Assembly: GCA_034659015.1 (NCBI GenBank) | Contig: JAYEGL010000014.1 | Span: 1 to 64,000 of the forward strand | Direction: 5' to 3' | From: Maricaulis sp034659015 | GTDB taxonomy: Bacteria; Pseudomonadota; Alphaproteobacteria; Caulobacterales; Maricaulaceae | DNA: 64,000 bases | Part shown: positions 28,109-37,047 of the stretch, in pieces | Numbering within the stretch: the stretch's first letter is position 1 | Layout: each line of letters starts with the position of its first letter | Program-made: the position numbers and the translations under genes | Notes under the pieces: model-generated | Seen by the model: only the letters and a program-made list of their open reading frames with translations | Databases searched by the model: none | What the model was told of the DNA's origin: nothing

Positions 28109-28857
28109 AAAAGGGCTTCTGGATCTGCGCCGGCCTGTTCGTGCTCGGCATCGTCACCCTTCTCGGCGCCGGCGCCGAGGCCCAGAGCATCACGATCGAC
28201 ACCGGCACGGAAGGCGATCTGACCGAACGCGTGCTGCAGCTCATCGCGCTGCTGACCGTTCTCTCGCTGGCGCCGTCCATCATCATCATGACGACCAGTT
28301 TCGTGCGCATCGTGGTCGTGCTCTCCCTGCTGCGCACCGGGCTGGGCCTGCAGCAGAGCCCGCCGAACGCGGTCCTGGTCTCGCTGGCCATCTTCCTGAC
28401 GGGCTTCATCATGGCGCCGGTCTTCACCCAGTCCTACGAGGAGGGCATCCAGCCCCTGCTGGAGGACGAGGTGGAACTGGCCGAGGCCTTCGACCTGTCC
28501 ACAGGGCCGCTGAAGACCTTCATGCTGAACCACACGCGCGAGGACGATCTCGCCCTCTTCATCGACATGTCCGAAGGCCCGCTGCCGGAAACGCCGGAGG
28601 CCACCTCCTTCTGGATCGTCGCGCCCGCCTTCATGATTTCCGAGCTGCGCCGCGCCTTCGAGATCGGCTTCCTGCTCTTCATCCCCTTCCTGATCATCGA
28701 CCTGGTCGTGGCTTCCATCCTCATGTCGATGGGCATGATGATGCTGCCGCCGATCGTGATCTCCCTGCCCTTCAAGCTGATCTTCTTCGTCCTGATCGAC
28801 GGCTGGCGGCTGGTCACCGGCTCGCTGATGCAGAGTTTCGGGACGATCGGGGGATAA
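28105..28857 (+). CDS. fliP: Flagellar export gate protein FliP
   Basis: A 250-residue membrane protein with a cleavable N-terminal signal-like segment and the diagnostic FliP motifs: SFVRIVVVLSLLRTGLGLQQSPPN, LTGFIMAPVF and FEIGFLLFIPFLIIDLVVASILMSMGMMMLPP. It forms the FliPQR channel. Overlaps fliO by ATGA. The gene ends directly at a 25-base perfect inverted repeat. Confidence 0.97.
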   Translation: MKKGFWICAGLFVLGIVTLLGAGAEAQSITIDTGTEGDLTERVLQLIALLTVLSLAPSIIIMTTSFVRIVVVLSLLRTGLGLQQSPPNAVLVSLAIFLTGFIMAPVFTQSYEEGIQPLLEDEVELAEAFDLSTGPLKTFMLNHTREDDLALFIDMSEGPLPETPEATSFWIVAPAFMISELRRAFEIGFLLFIPFLIIDLVVASILMSMGMMMLPPIVISLPFKLIFFVLIDGWRLVTGSLMQSFGTIGG

Positions 28858-28909
28858 AAAGGGGACAGGTGGATTTAACGCGCTGCGTTAAATCCACCTG
28901 TCCCCTTTT
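28857..28909. repeat. Perfect 25-base inverted repeat, REP-like, bidirectional terminator between fliP and the TPR gene
   Basis: Arms at 28857-28881 and 28885-28909 are exact reverse complements (AAAAGGGGACAGGTGGAT... and its complement) around a three-base loop. Each outer end carries A/T tracts (A4 and T4), so it can terminate fliP on the plus strand and the TPR gene on the minus strand. The GGGGACA core matches the repeat cluster at 9563-9615, pointing to a REP-type mobile element. Confidence 0.88.
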
Positions 28910-28911
28910 CT

Positions 28912-31900
28912 CTACGACGGCCCGCCGCCATTGGTGAAGCGTTCGCGGAAGGGTTCCATGAAGGCGTCGAGCGTATCGATGCTGGCGATCCGCGAGGCCA
29001 GGTCGGAGAAGCGGGCATTACCGGCCGGGGCGTTCTCGTCGGTCAGCAGTTCGAAGGCGGCCGCCTGTTCCGTGGCCCCCATGGCCTCGCCATAGCGTTC
29101 GCCCAGGCGGGCGGCGGCCGCATTGTCGCGGGCCAGGGAATAGGCGATCGCGGCGCGCATCACGTCGGACTGTTCGGACGGATCGAGCGGCGCCTCGCTG
29201 GCATAGCGATTGCCCAATAACGCCTCAAGACGGCGGCCGGCCATCGGCCAGTCGCGTTCGGTCCAGGCGACGTCGGCGCGCAGCCGGTTGGCGGCGTCGG
29301 ACCGGTCGGTCGCGATGAGTTCCAGCGCCTGTTCGTGACGGCCCAGTTCCGAATAGGCCCGCGCTTCCAGCAGGTAGCGCTCGTTGCGCAGCTCGTCGGA
29401 CAGGCCGGCGATGCGCGAACGGCGGATCGCATTGATCGCATCCTCATAGCGCCGGTCCATCAGATAGACGATGGCGAGATCCGTCGCCACGCGGGCCCGC
29501 GCCAGCGGTTCGCGCAGCCGGTTCTCCACCTGGTGCTGCAGCAGTTCGGCGGCCGGGTCGAGCAGGTCGAAGGCAATCAGACGGTCGGCCAGGCGGCGGA
29601 TCATGCGGTCGCCGTCGGCGCCGATCGGGGCGAGGTGCTGGTATTCGTAGAAAATGGCCACGGCCTCGACCGGGTCCATCCGGTCCGCCTCGCCGTCCAG
29701 GAAGAGCCGGCGGAAGATCGCCACCATGTCCTCGCCGATGCGGCGCCCGGCCTCGGTATTGGGGAAGCGCGCCTGGGCCGTGTCCATCGTCTCCAGCCCG
29801 CGGGCATATTCGCCGGCGCTGACATAGAGTTCGCCGAGCGCACGAACGGTCTCCAGCTCGATCGTGTCGCCGCGCCAGCGGAAGCGCAGGTTTTCCAGCG
29901 CGTCGATCGCCTCGGCGCGGGTGATCTCGCCGGCCTCCAGCTGCAAACGGTAGAGGTCGGACAGGGCCTTCGCCTCCATCGGCGCATCGCCGGACCGGGA
30001 GAGTTCTTCCAGCATGGCGATGGCCTGTTCGATATCGCCATCGGCCTCGGCCAGGCGCGCCTGGACGTAGAGCGCCTCGCGCCGGGTATGCGGATCCGGC
30101 TCGCCGGCCTCGGCCCGGTAGAGCAACTCCTGCGCGGCGGCATAGTCGTGCAACTCCAGCGCAGCACGTGCATGCGCGACGTTGAAGCGCGACTGCCAGA
30201 GCGGCGGATAGTGGTAGACCGTCGCCTCGCCGGCGGCAAAACGGCGGCGCGCATCGGCCCAGCGCTCCTCGTCCACGGCGATCATGGCGCGCCACAGATC
30301 GGCGGCCGGATCCACGGCCAGGGCGGGATGGGAGAAATACTCCCGCGCATCCTCGAGCCGGTGCATCATGTAGCTCGCCACGCCCCGCAGCGAGCGCACG
30401 TGAGGGTCGTTGTCCAGCGAGGGTTCCTGGTCCGTGGCCAGATCCAGCATGCCCAGCGCCTCCGGTGCCAGCTCGTTGGCCAGCAGGAAGCGCGCCAGGG
30501 CGATCTGGCCGTCCGTGCCCTCTTCCAGAGCCGCGCGGCGCAGGCGCGCATTCCAGTCGCGCCGGAAATAGCTGTCGCCGTCCCAGGCGTCGAAATAGAT
30601 CAGGGCCGGCGAGGAGATATTGGCCAGGACCGACGCCTCGCCGCTCTGCGCCCGGCCTTCCGCGGCCGGCGACAGATTGAGGCCGGAGGGACGGCCGATG
30701 GCCGCGCCCGATCCGATCAGCGAAATCTCGATGTCTTCGGCGATCGCCTCGACCGCGCCACCCTGGGCGCTGGGCAGCAATGCGCCGCCGACAAAGTCGC
30801 GCCGCGCCGTCAGGCCCTGGACCGGTGCCGCCGCGGTGATGACGCCGATACGGTCGCCGACCACCGGATCGTCGATCCAGCGGATCGCGCGCGGTTCGGC
30901 AATGTCCATGAGGATGCGCCCGGGGCGCGTACGCCGCGCATCGCGGCGGATATTGATCGGACGCGGCGGGGATTCGATCCGTTCGGAGAAGACCACGGTC
31001 CAGCGATTGCCGTCATTGCGCACTTCCGCCTGGGAAGTGGACGGCACGCGGATGCGGGCGGCGGTCCAGTCCCCGCCCCGCACGGCCTGGAAATCGCGGA
31101 CATGGCGGCGATTGGCCATATCCAGTTCGCGCAGGTCCAGGTCGGCGCCGGCATCGAACACGATCCAGACGGCCTCGCCCCGGCGGAAAACGGCCGCGCC
31201 CAGCGGCGCCGCCCAGTCGAACTCCACGCGCAGATCGCCATTGAATTCGGAGACATTGGCCCGCACCGCCCCGCCCTCGGGCACGGGATCGGCGCCCGGC
31301 GCCGCGGCGGGGGCCGCAACCGGCCCGGCTTCGGCCACGGCCGGTTCGGCCGCAGTCTCGGCTTCGGCCGCCGGTTGGTTCTCCGGCTGCGGGTTGACGG
31401 GCCCGGCCGAGACCGTCTCCGGCACCGTATCGCGTACGGCGACTTCGGTTTCCGGCTCGCTCGCCGCCTCGTCATCCGGCTCCGGCGCCATCGCGCCGAG
31501 TTCGGCCAGCAAGGCGGCCGCGCCGGCGACATCGGGGTCGGGCAGGTCGACGACGACCCGGCCGCCCTCATTCCAGACGCGCACCTCGACATCGTCCATC
31601 ACGTCCAGCGTGAGCACCCAGTCGTTGACGTCGCGCTCGCCGCTCACATCCTCCAGGAAGCGCGGCGGCGAGCCGCGCAGGCGGCCGAGGGAGATGTCGG
31701 CGGGCGTATCGAAACGGATGCGGGCCGTATTGCCGTCCTGCTCGAGCTCGTAACCCACCGGGCGCGGCCAGAGGAATTCGATCCGCGTGTATTCCGTAGC
31801 CTGGCCGACGCGGTAGCGCACCGGCAGGGGATCGACCAGGGGTTCCGGTGCGTTCGCAGCCCGTTCGGCGGCCAGGCGGGCCTCCTCGCGTTGGCGGGCC

Positions 31901-32331
31901 TCGCGCGCTTCGCGCGGCGAAACGATCGGATCGGGCGCCGGCGCACCGACGGGCACGATATCGATCGCCACCTGGTCGTAGCTTGAGGAGACGTGGGCAT
32001 CGGCGGTGCGGTTGAGCGCGATGCGCAGAGCGGAGCCATCGCGGTCGAGCCGCGCACGGGCCGCCAGATCGCCGAGCCGGTCGGCCAGGTCACGGACCTC
32101 GGCATCAACCGGTTCGCTGAGCCGGACGATGAGCACGGTGTGCTCGACCTGCGCATCGGCAGAGGGGCGCTGGTCCGCAATCGCGTCGTCATAATCGACG
32201 ACAATGCGCGCACCTGCGCCGTTCGGCTCGACGAGAAAGGCCCCGGCCGTCTGGGCCAGGGCTGTCGAGCCGAGCAGGGCGAGCGCAAGCCCGCCTGTCA
32301 GGCAGCGGATATGTCTAGCCGCCTTCGGCAA
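28912..32331 (-). CDS. Large secreted TPR-repeat protein of the fliL-fliM operon
   Basis: A 1139-residue protein with a signal peptide (GLALALLGSTALAQ). Residues about 25-520 hold beta-rich AMIN-like segments (TRIEFLWPRPVGYELEQDGNTARIRFD) separated by an Ala/Glu/Pro-rich linker (about 290-350); about 560-1130 is a long array of TPR-type helical repeats. Caulobacter carries a comparable large TPR gene behind its fliM cluster. The periplasmic location and operon suggest a motor- or envelope-associated role. A TTG at 32331 is preferred as start (TGGAGG six bases upstream); a TTG at 32352 is possible. It overlaps the preceding MotE-like gene by 17 bases. Its 3' end lies against the 25-base inverted repeat. 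Confidence 0.75.
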   Translation of the reverse strand: MPKAARHIRCLTGGLALALLGSTALAQTAGAFLVEPNGAGARIVVDYDDAIADQRPSADAQVEHTVLIVRLSEPVDAEVRDLADRLGDLAARARLDRDGSALRIALNRTADAHVSSSYDQVAIDIVPVGAPAPDPIVSPREAREARQREEARLAAERAANAPEPLVDPLPVRYRVGQATEYTRIEFLWPRPVGYELEQDGNTARIRFDTPADISLGRLRGSPPRFLEDVSGERDVNDWVLTLDVMDDVEVRVWNEGGRVVVDLPDPDVAGAAALLAELGAMAPEPDDEAASEPETEVAVRDTVPETVSAGPVNPQPENQPAAEAETAAEPAVAEAGPVAAPAAAPGADPVPEGGAVRANVSEFNGDLRVEFDWAAPLGAAVFRRGEAVWIVFDAGADLDLRELDMANRRHVRDFQAVRGGDWTAARIRVPSTSQAEVRNDGNRWTVVFSERIESPPRPINIRRDARRTRPGRILMDIAEPRAIRWIDDPVVGDRIGVITAAAPVQGLTARRDFVGGALLPSAQGGAVEAIAEDIEISLIGSGAAIGRPSGLNLSPAAEGRAQSGEASVLANISSPALIYFDAWDGDSYFRRDWNARLRRAALEEGTDGQIALARFLLANELAPEALGMLDLATDQEPSLDNDPHVRSLRGVASYMMHRLEDAREYFSHPALAVDPAADLWRAMIAVDEERWADARRRFAAGEATVYHYPPLWQSRFNVAHARAALELHDYAAAQELLYRAEAGEPDPHTRREALYVQARLAEADGDIEQAIAMLEELSRSGDAPMEAKALSDLYRLQLEAGEITRAEAIDALENLRFRWRGDTIELETVRALGELYVSAGEYARGLETMDTAQARFPNTEAGRRIGEDMVAIFRRLFLDGEADRMDPVEAVAIFYEYQHLAPIGADGDRMIRRLADRLIAFDLLDPAAELLQHQVENRLREPLARARVATDLAIVYLMDRRYEDAINAIRRSRIAGLSDELRNERYLLEARAYSELGRHEQALELIATDRSDAANRLRADVAWTERDWPMAGRRLEALLGNRYASEAPLDPSEQSDVMRAAIAYSLARDNAAAARLGERYGEAMGATEQAAAFELLTDENAPAGNARFSDLASRIASIDTLDAFMEPFRERFTNGGGPS

Positions 32332-33091
32332 GCCGGGCCTCCAGCTCCGCAACCGTGTCCGGCAGGTCGCTGCGCGTCGCCATGCGCTGGGTCACGGCCG
32401 CAGCCGCGTCGGGCGTCATCTCGGCCAGGATCGGACCGAATTTGCGCTGGGACATGCGCGAGGCGATCTGGATCTGGGTTTCCATGTCCAGGCTGGCGAT
32501 GCGTTCCGCGGCATCGCCGGGATCCATCGCACCATACCAGTCGACGATGACCTGCATGTCCTGGCCTTCGCGCTCGGACAGGCTGTCGGTCAGATCCACG
32601 ATCTGCTGGCGCAGCGCATTGAGATCGTCGATCTTGCCGTCCACACGCTGTTCCATGGCCAGCATCAGGGCCTCGCGCGTTTCCAGTTCTTCCTCGCGGC
32701 GATCGAGCTCGGCCGAGCGCTCGCGCAGACGATAGAGAACCCGGTCCTCCTCGGCCGTGCGCATGCCGCTGGCAATGCGTTCGGCGAAGGCGGCCGACAT
32801 CTCGCCGGCCGGCGGGAGCGCCGGCTCGCCGCCGGCGGCGGCTTCGTCCTGGTGAGCCTCGTCGGCGGACGCTTCGCCGCCTTCGGCCGCGTCCTCGCCT
32901 TCATTGTCCGCGGCAACCTCTTCGCCATTGGCAGCCTCGTCGCCCTGTTGCGCCTCTTCGGCGAGCACCAGGGCAGCGGCATGGGCGTCCCACCAGTCGG
33001 CGGCGCCATTGGCCACGGAAAGGGCCTTGAGACCGAACAGACCGCCCATCAGGACGGCCAGAACGGTGAGGAGGCGGATCGGTTCACGCAT
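32315..33091 (-). CDS. MotE-like flagellar protein (MgtE-N/FliG-like domain)
   Basis: A 258-residue protein with an N-terminal membrane anchor (about 5-25), an acidic, low-complexity linker (40-80), a coiled coil (about 105-180; RLRERSAELDRREEELETREALMLAMEQRVDGKIDDLNALRQQ) and a C-terminal domain (ASRMSQRKFGPILAEMTPDAAAAVTQRMA) like MotE/MgtE-N, known to serve as a periplasmic chaperone for MotC in rhizobia. Fourth gene of the fliL operon. The role here is inferred from the architecture. Confidence 0.75.
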   Translation of the reverse strand: MREPIRLLTVLAVLMGGLFGLKALSVANGAADWWDAHAAALVLAEEAQQGDEAANGEEVAADNEGEDAAEGGEASADEAHQDEAAAGGEPALPPAGEMSAAFAERIASGMRTAEEDRVLYRLRERSAELDRREEELETREALMLAMEQRVDGKIDDLNALRQQIVDLTDSLSEREGQDMQVIVDWYGAMDPGDAAERIASLDMETQIQIASRMSQRKFGPILAEMTPDAAAAVTQRMATRSDLPDTVAELEARLAEGG

Positions 33092-33094
33092 GGC

Positions 33095-33490
33095 CTATCT
33101 CACATCCTTGAGATCGTTGATGACGCGCGAACCCGCGCCTTCGGGAAAGATTTCGGCGGCGCGGCGGCGGCCGGACGGACGCCGGGACGACAGGCTTTCG
33201 GCACGGCGGTCGGCCTCGCCGGTCATCAGGCGCAGCTCGTCGGCGAGCTTGCGGGCTTCGGCCACGCGGGTTTCCAGCACGTCGCCGGAATGCGAGGTGG
33301 CCCGTTCCAGGGCCGCCAGGCTGGCCCGGGCGCGGTCGGTCGCCTCGTTGAGCGCGATCACCGAGGACTGGACCCCGTCCTGGCCCTTCTTCAGCGCGTT
33401 GAGACGCCGGTCGACGCGCCAGCACATGACGACGGCAACGACGAGAAGCGCGGCCACGAGGCCTTCGAAAACCAGAGCTGCGAGCGTCAT
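33095..33490 (-). CDS. DUF6468 flagellar accessory protein, single membrane anchor
   Basis: A 131-residue protein with one N-terminal membrane helix (VFEGLVAALLVVAVVMCW, about 7-24) and a coiled-coil/helical cytoplasmic part (DRRLNALKKGQDGVQSSVIALNEATDRARASLAALERA) with a basic, Arg/Ser-rich C-terminal stretch. The start at 33490 overlaps the fliM stop by four bases (ATGA). Caulobacter has a similar bitopic protein downstream of fliM; I recall PflI, required for flagellum positioning, in this position, but that identity is not proven here. Confidence 0.65.
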   Translation of the reverse strand: MTLAALVFEGLVAALLVVAVVMCWRVDRRLNALKKGQDGVQSSVIALNEATDRARASLAALERATSHSGDVLETRVAEARKLADELRLMTGEADRRAESLSSRRPSGRRRAAEIFPEGAGSRVINDLKDVR

Positions 33491-34620
33491 GCGAACCTCA
33501 TCATCGCTTTCTTGGCACCCGGCGAGAGCGGACCGCTCAGGCGCAGGGCTACATTGTGTCCGATCCGGCCCATCCGGCCGCGTGTCAGGGGAACCTGGCC
33601 GCACCGCAGCTCGACCTCGGAGGTCGGCGTGGCGTCCAGGAAGAGCGTGTCGCCCACTTTCAGGTCGGCAACCTTGCCCAGCGGCAGGCGCTGTTCGTCC
33701 AGAACCGCCTGCACTTCCATATTCGTCGACCACAACTCGGTAGCCAGGTGGCCTTCCCAGATATTGTCGCGGCCGAATTTCTCGCCCATGAACTGCTGCA
33801 GCAGCATCTTCCGGATCGGCTCCAGGGTCGCATAGGGCAAGAGGAGTTCGATACGTCCGCCGCGATCTTCCATGTCGATGCGCAGCTTGACGAGAATGGC
33901 GGCGTTGGCCGGGCGGGCGATCGCGGCGAAGCGCGGGTTGGTTTCCACGCGCTCCAGATCGAAATCGACCTCGGTGAGCGGCTGGAAGGCCTGCTTGGCA
34001 TCGCCCAGCACGACCTCGATCATGCGCTGCACCAGCATGCGCTCGATCGTGGTGTAGGGACGGCCCTCGATGCGCATGGCCGAGGTGCCGCGGCGGCCGC
34101 CGAGCAGCACGTCCACGATCGAGTAGATCAGGTTGGAGTCGACCGTGAGCAGGCCGTAATTGTCCAGCTGCTGGGCGCGGAATACGGCCAGGATCGCCGG
34201 CAGCGGGATCGAGTTGAGATAGTCGCCGAAGCGGATGGATGAAATATTATCCAGCGACACCTCGACATTGTCCGAGGTGAAGTTCCGCAGGCTGGTCGTC
34301 ATCAGCCGCACCAGGCGGTCGAAGACGATCTCCAGCATCGGCAGGCGCTCATAACTTACAAGCGCGGAGTTGATGATGGCGCGGATGCCGGACTTGTCCG
34401 CCGCATCGTCATCGGTCAGCGAGAAGCCGAGCAGGCTGTCGATCTCGTCCTGGTTGAGGATGCGCTCGGGGCCGCCTCCGACGGTCGGCAATTCATCGCC
34501 GTCATCGTCGCCGCCACCGACCATCGCCTCCCATTCGGATGCCAGGTCGAGGTCGTCACCGTCCTCGGCCATGGCCTCCCATTCGGCGGCGAGCGCGTCT
34601 TGATCCATATCGTCAGACAT
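33487..34620 (-). CDS. fliM: Flagellar motor switch protein FliM
   Basis: A 377-residue C-ring protein. The N-terminus ends a long acidic leader (about 1-60) with the binding peptide ILNQDEIDSLLGF, the site for CheY-P; the middle domain has FDRLVRLMTTSLRNFTSDNVEVSL and the C-terminal SpoA domain (KVADLKVGDTLFLD). A conserved core is present throughout. Second gene of the fliL operon. The leader DDMDQDALAAEWEAMAEDGDD... is repeat-like (AAEWEAM twice), unusual but seen in alphaproteobacteria. Confidence 0.96.
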   Translation of the reverse strand: MSDDMDQDALAAEWEAMAEDGDDLDLASEWEAMVGGGDDDGDELPTVGGGPERILNQDEIDSLLGFSLTDDDAADKSGIRAIINSALVSYERLPMLEIVFDRLVRLMTTSLRNFTSDNVEVSLDNISSIRFGDYLNSIPLPAILAVFRAQQLDNYGLLTVDSNLIYSIVDVLLGGRRGTSAMRIEGRPYTTIERMLVQRMIEVVLGDAKQAFQPLTEVDFDLERVETNPRFAAIARPANAAILVKLRIDMEDRGGRIELLLPYATLEPIRKMLLQQFMGEKFGRDNIWEGHLATELWSTNMEVQAVLDEQRLPLGKVADLKVGDTLFLDATPTSEVELRCGQVPLTRGRMGRIGHNVALRLSGPLSPGAKKAMMRFA

Positions 34621-34641
34621 CGAAATCCGTCCAGTTAAGCA

Positions 34642-35223
34642 CTAGTCGACAATCAGGAATTCCTGGATGAGCACGGCATCGACCTGGGCCGGTTCGATGG
34701 CCAGGTTCACCCGGCGAAGCAGTTCCAGCCGCACGCGGTGCATGCCGGCGGAGCCGTAGAGATCGTCCTCGCGCAGCTCGCGCAGGAACATGATGAACTG
34801 GTCCATGATCGGATCCACATGGGCCTGCAGAATGCTTTCCATCTCAGGATTCGTGGACTCGAAGGAGAGCTTGAGCTGCACCAGGACCGGCCGGCCGTCG
34901 GTCGAGCGGATATTGGTGGTGATGGTCTCCACCTCGCCATCGCCTTCGCGCAGGTCGAAATAATGCGGCTCGGCATGGGTTTCGGCAGCGGCATGCGTAT
35001 CGCCCCCGCCATGACCGTCGCCACCCGATTCGCCACTCGAGGCCTCGGCATGCTGGGCGTCGTCCTCGCCGCCACCGGCGAAAAGCAGGAAGCCGCCAAC
35101 GCCCGCCAGCAGCAGGATCAGCACGGGCAAGCCAATGAAAAGAGCCAGTTTTATCGGGCTCTTCTTCGGCTTCTCCTCGCCTTCGCCTTCCGTCTCGATG
35201 TCGTCGTTTTCTTCGTCGGCCAT
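34642..35223 (-). CDS. fliL: Flagellar basal body-associated protein FliL
   Basis: A 193-residue inner membrane protein with an acidic N-terminal tail, one membrane helix (IKLALFIGLPVLILLLAGVGGFLLF, about 26-49), a His/Gly/Ala-rich linker and a periplasmic FliL domain (NIRSTDGRPVLVQLKLSFESTN ... ELLRRVNLAIEPAQVDAVLIQEFLIVD). It stabilises the stator-motor interaction. The ATG at 35223 is preferred over the one at 35235 (GGAG six bases upstream). Two TTAA half-sites twelve bases apart lie upstream near 35250-35275, not a canonical CtrA box. Confidence 0.93.
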   Translation of the reverse strand: MADEENDDIETEGEGEEKPKKSPIKLALFIGLPVLILLLAGVGGFLLFAGGGEDDAQHAEASSGESGGDGHGGGDTHAAAETHAEPHYFDLREGDGEVETITTNIRSTDGRPVLVQLKLSFESTNPEMESILQAHVDPIMDQFIMFLRELREDDLYGSAGMHRVRLELLRRVNLAIEPAQVDAVLIQEFLIVD

Positions 35224-35402
35224 TTCGGGCTCCAAAGGGGGAATCGTCTGGTCCCATTAACGGTCAGGGCGGTTAACGTTTCGTAGTGATCGCCCCCACC
35301 CCGGCAACTTCTTCCCACCGGCCCGGACAGGATTGCCGGAGCCGGCAGGCCTGTCCTCCAAGGCAATACGGCCAAGTTGCTGATAACCAACAAAATTAAC
35401 CT

Positions 35403-35418
35403 TGGCACGCTGCGTGCA
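35403..35418 (+). promoter_or_regulatory. Sigma-54 promoter of flgF
   Basis: TGGCAC-GCTGC-GTGCA: the -24 GG and -12 GC are ten bases apart, as required for sigma-54. The -12 element reads GTGC rather than TTGC. The start codon of flgF is 64 bases downstream. Expected activator is FlbD. Confidence 0.8.
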
Positions 35419-35481
35419 CCATGTCCGGCAATCGCTGCGACACGACGGCGAACACCAGGTATCCAGAAAGGAAACCGCCCG

Positions 35482-36234
35482 ATGGACAACGCAATCATGA
35501 TCGGCCTGACGCGCCAGATGACCCTTCGCCGGGACATGGACGTCATCGCCAACAACATCGCGAACGCGAATACGGCCGGCTTCAAGGTCGAATCGCTTCT
35601 GCTTGAAAACCAGCCCGCCCGTACGGCCGAACACGCCGACGGCCCGCCCGAACTCCAGTACGTCACCAACTGGGGCATGGGCCGCGACTTCAGCCAGGGC
35701 GACCTGGAATTCACCGGCCGCCAGTTCGACCTGGCGATCGAGGGCGAAGGCTTCTTCGCCGTCGAGGCCAATGGTGAAGAGCAATACACCCGCGACGGCC
35801 GCTTCCGCACCGACGCCGACGGCCTGCTGGTCGCGGCGGACGGCGCGCCGGTTCTCGATGCCGACACCCGTGCCCCCATCCTGCTGGACCCGAATGCCGC
35901 CGAGACCGTCGTCGTCGACGGCGGCGTCATCATGCAGGACGGACAGCAGATGGGCCGCATCGGCGTGTTCGAGGTCGCCGACCGCTCGGTCATGAGCAAG
36001 GACGGCAATGGCCGCTACACCATCCCCGATGCGGACGACCCGGAGAACCAGCCCCAGGCCATGTTCGAGCCGGCCGTGCACCAAGGCTATGTCGAGAGTT
36101 CGAACGTCCAGTCCATCACGGAACTGACCGACATGATGACCATCATGCGGTCCTACCAGTCCGTCTCGAAATTCCTGTCGGACGCCGAAGACCTGAACAA
36201 GCGCGCCATCGAGCGCCTCGGTCGCGTCAGCTAA
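35482..36234 (+). CDS. flgF: Flagellar rod protein FlgF
   Basis: A 250-residue distal rod component with the rod/hook N-terminal motif (LRRDMDVIANNIANANTAGFK) and the C-terminal MMTIMRSYQSVSKFLSDAEDLNKRAIERL. Start chosen at the ATG at 35482 with AAGGAAA upstream; the earlier in-frame ATG at 35377 lies within the promoter region. First gene of flgF-flgG-flgA-flgH. Confidence 0.95.
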   Translation: MDNAIMIGLTRQMTLRRDMDVIANNIANANTAGFKVESLLLENQPARTAEHADGPPELQYVTNWGMGRDFSQGDLEFTGRQFDLAIEGEGFFAVEANGEEQYTRDGRFRTDADGLLVAADGAPVLDADTRAPILLDPNAAETVVVDGGVIMQDGQQMGRIGVFEVADRSVMSKDGNGRYTIPDADDPENQPQAMFEPAVHQGYVESSNVQSITELTDMMTIMRSYQSVSKFLSDAEDLNKRAIERLGRVS

Positions 36235-36248
36235 GGAGGAGTTGAACC

Positions 36249-37034
36249 ATGCGCTCCCTCACCACCGCCGCCACGGGCATGGAAGCCCAGCAACTGAACG
36301 TCGAGGTCATCTCGAACAACCTGGCCAACATGAACACGACCGGGTTCAAACGCCAGCGTGCCGAATTCCAGGATCTGCTCTACCAGAACGTCCAGGCCAT
36401 GGGCATGAACTCGTCCGACGCGGGCACCATCGTGCCGACCGGTGTCCAGGTCGGTCTCGGTGTCCAGGCCGCCTCGATCTACCGCATCACCGACCAGGGT
36501 TCGCTGCAGAACACCGGCAACACCTATGACCTGGCGATCTCCGGCCAGGGTTATTTCCGCGTCCAGATGCCCGACGGTTCCGACGCCTATACCCGCGCCG
36601 GCAATTTCGCCCTGAGCCCGGAAGGGGAGATCGTCACCACGGACGGCTATACGGTCGCCCCGGGCATCGCCATTCCGCAGGGCGCCCGGGAAGTCTCGAT
36701 CAACGCCCAGGGCCAGGTCCAGGCGCTCATCGACGGCCAGACCGACCCGCAGACGGTGGGCCAGCTGGAGCTGGTCACCTTCTTCAACCAGGCGGGCCTG
36801 GAGGCCACCGGCGACAATCTCTACCTGGAAAGCGCCGCCTCCGGCACCGCCACGGTCGGCACGCCGGGTTCGCCGGGCTTCGGCATCATCCGCCAGGGTT
36901 TCGTGGAAGGTGCGAACGTCAACGCGGTCTCCGAAATCACCAACCTCATCCAGGCCCAGCGGGCCTACGAGATGAATGCCCGCGTGATCACGGCGTCCGA
37001 CGAGATGCTCGCCGCCTCCTCGAACCTGCGCTAA
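36249..37034 (+). CDS. flgG: Flagellar distal rod protein FlgG
   Basis: A 261-residue rod protein: N-terminus MRSLTTAATGMEAQQLNVEVISNNLANMNTTGFKR (split over residues 1-35) and C-terminal VEGANVNAVSEITNLIQAQRAYEMNARVI are the canonical FlgG signatures. A strong ribosome site (AGGAGG) lies 9 bases upstream. It follows flgF by 14 bases. Confidence 0.97.
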   Translation: MRSLTTAATGMEAQQLNVEVISNNLANMNTTGFKRQRAEFQDLLYQNVQAMGMNSSDAGTIVPTGVQVGLGVQAASIYRITDQGSLQNTGNTYDLAISGQGYFRVQMPDGSDAYTRAGNFALSPEGEIVTTDGYTVAPGIAIPQGAREVSINAQGQVQALIDGQTDPQTVGQLELVTFFNQAGLEATGDNLYLESAASGTATVGTPGSPGFGIIRQGFVEGANVNAVSEITNLIQAQRAYEMNARVITASDEMLAASSNLR

Positions 37035-37047
37035 CGGGAGCGAATAG

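Noticed and set aside
29335..31986. Long plus-strand open frame (883 codons) opposite the TPR gene
   Set aside because: Shadow of the coding strand; the minus strand shows signal peptide and TPR repeats.
35250..35276. Pair of TTAA half-sites before fliL as CtrA box
   Set aside because: Spacer is twelve bases, not seven; not counted as a site.
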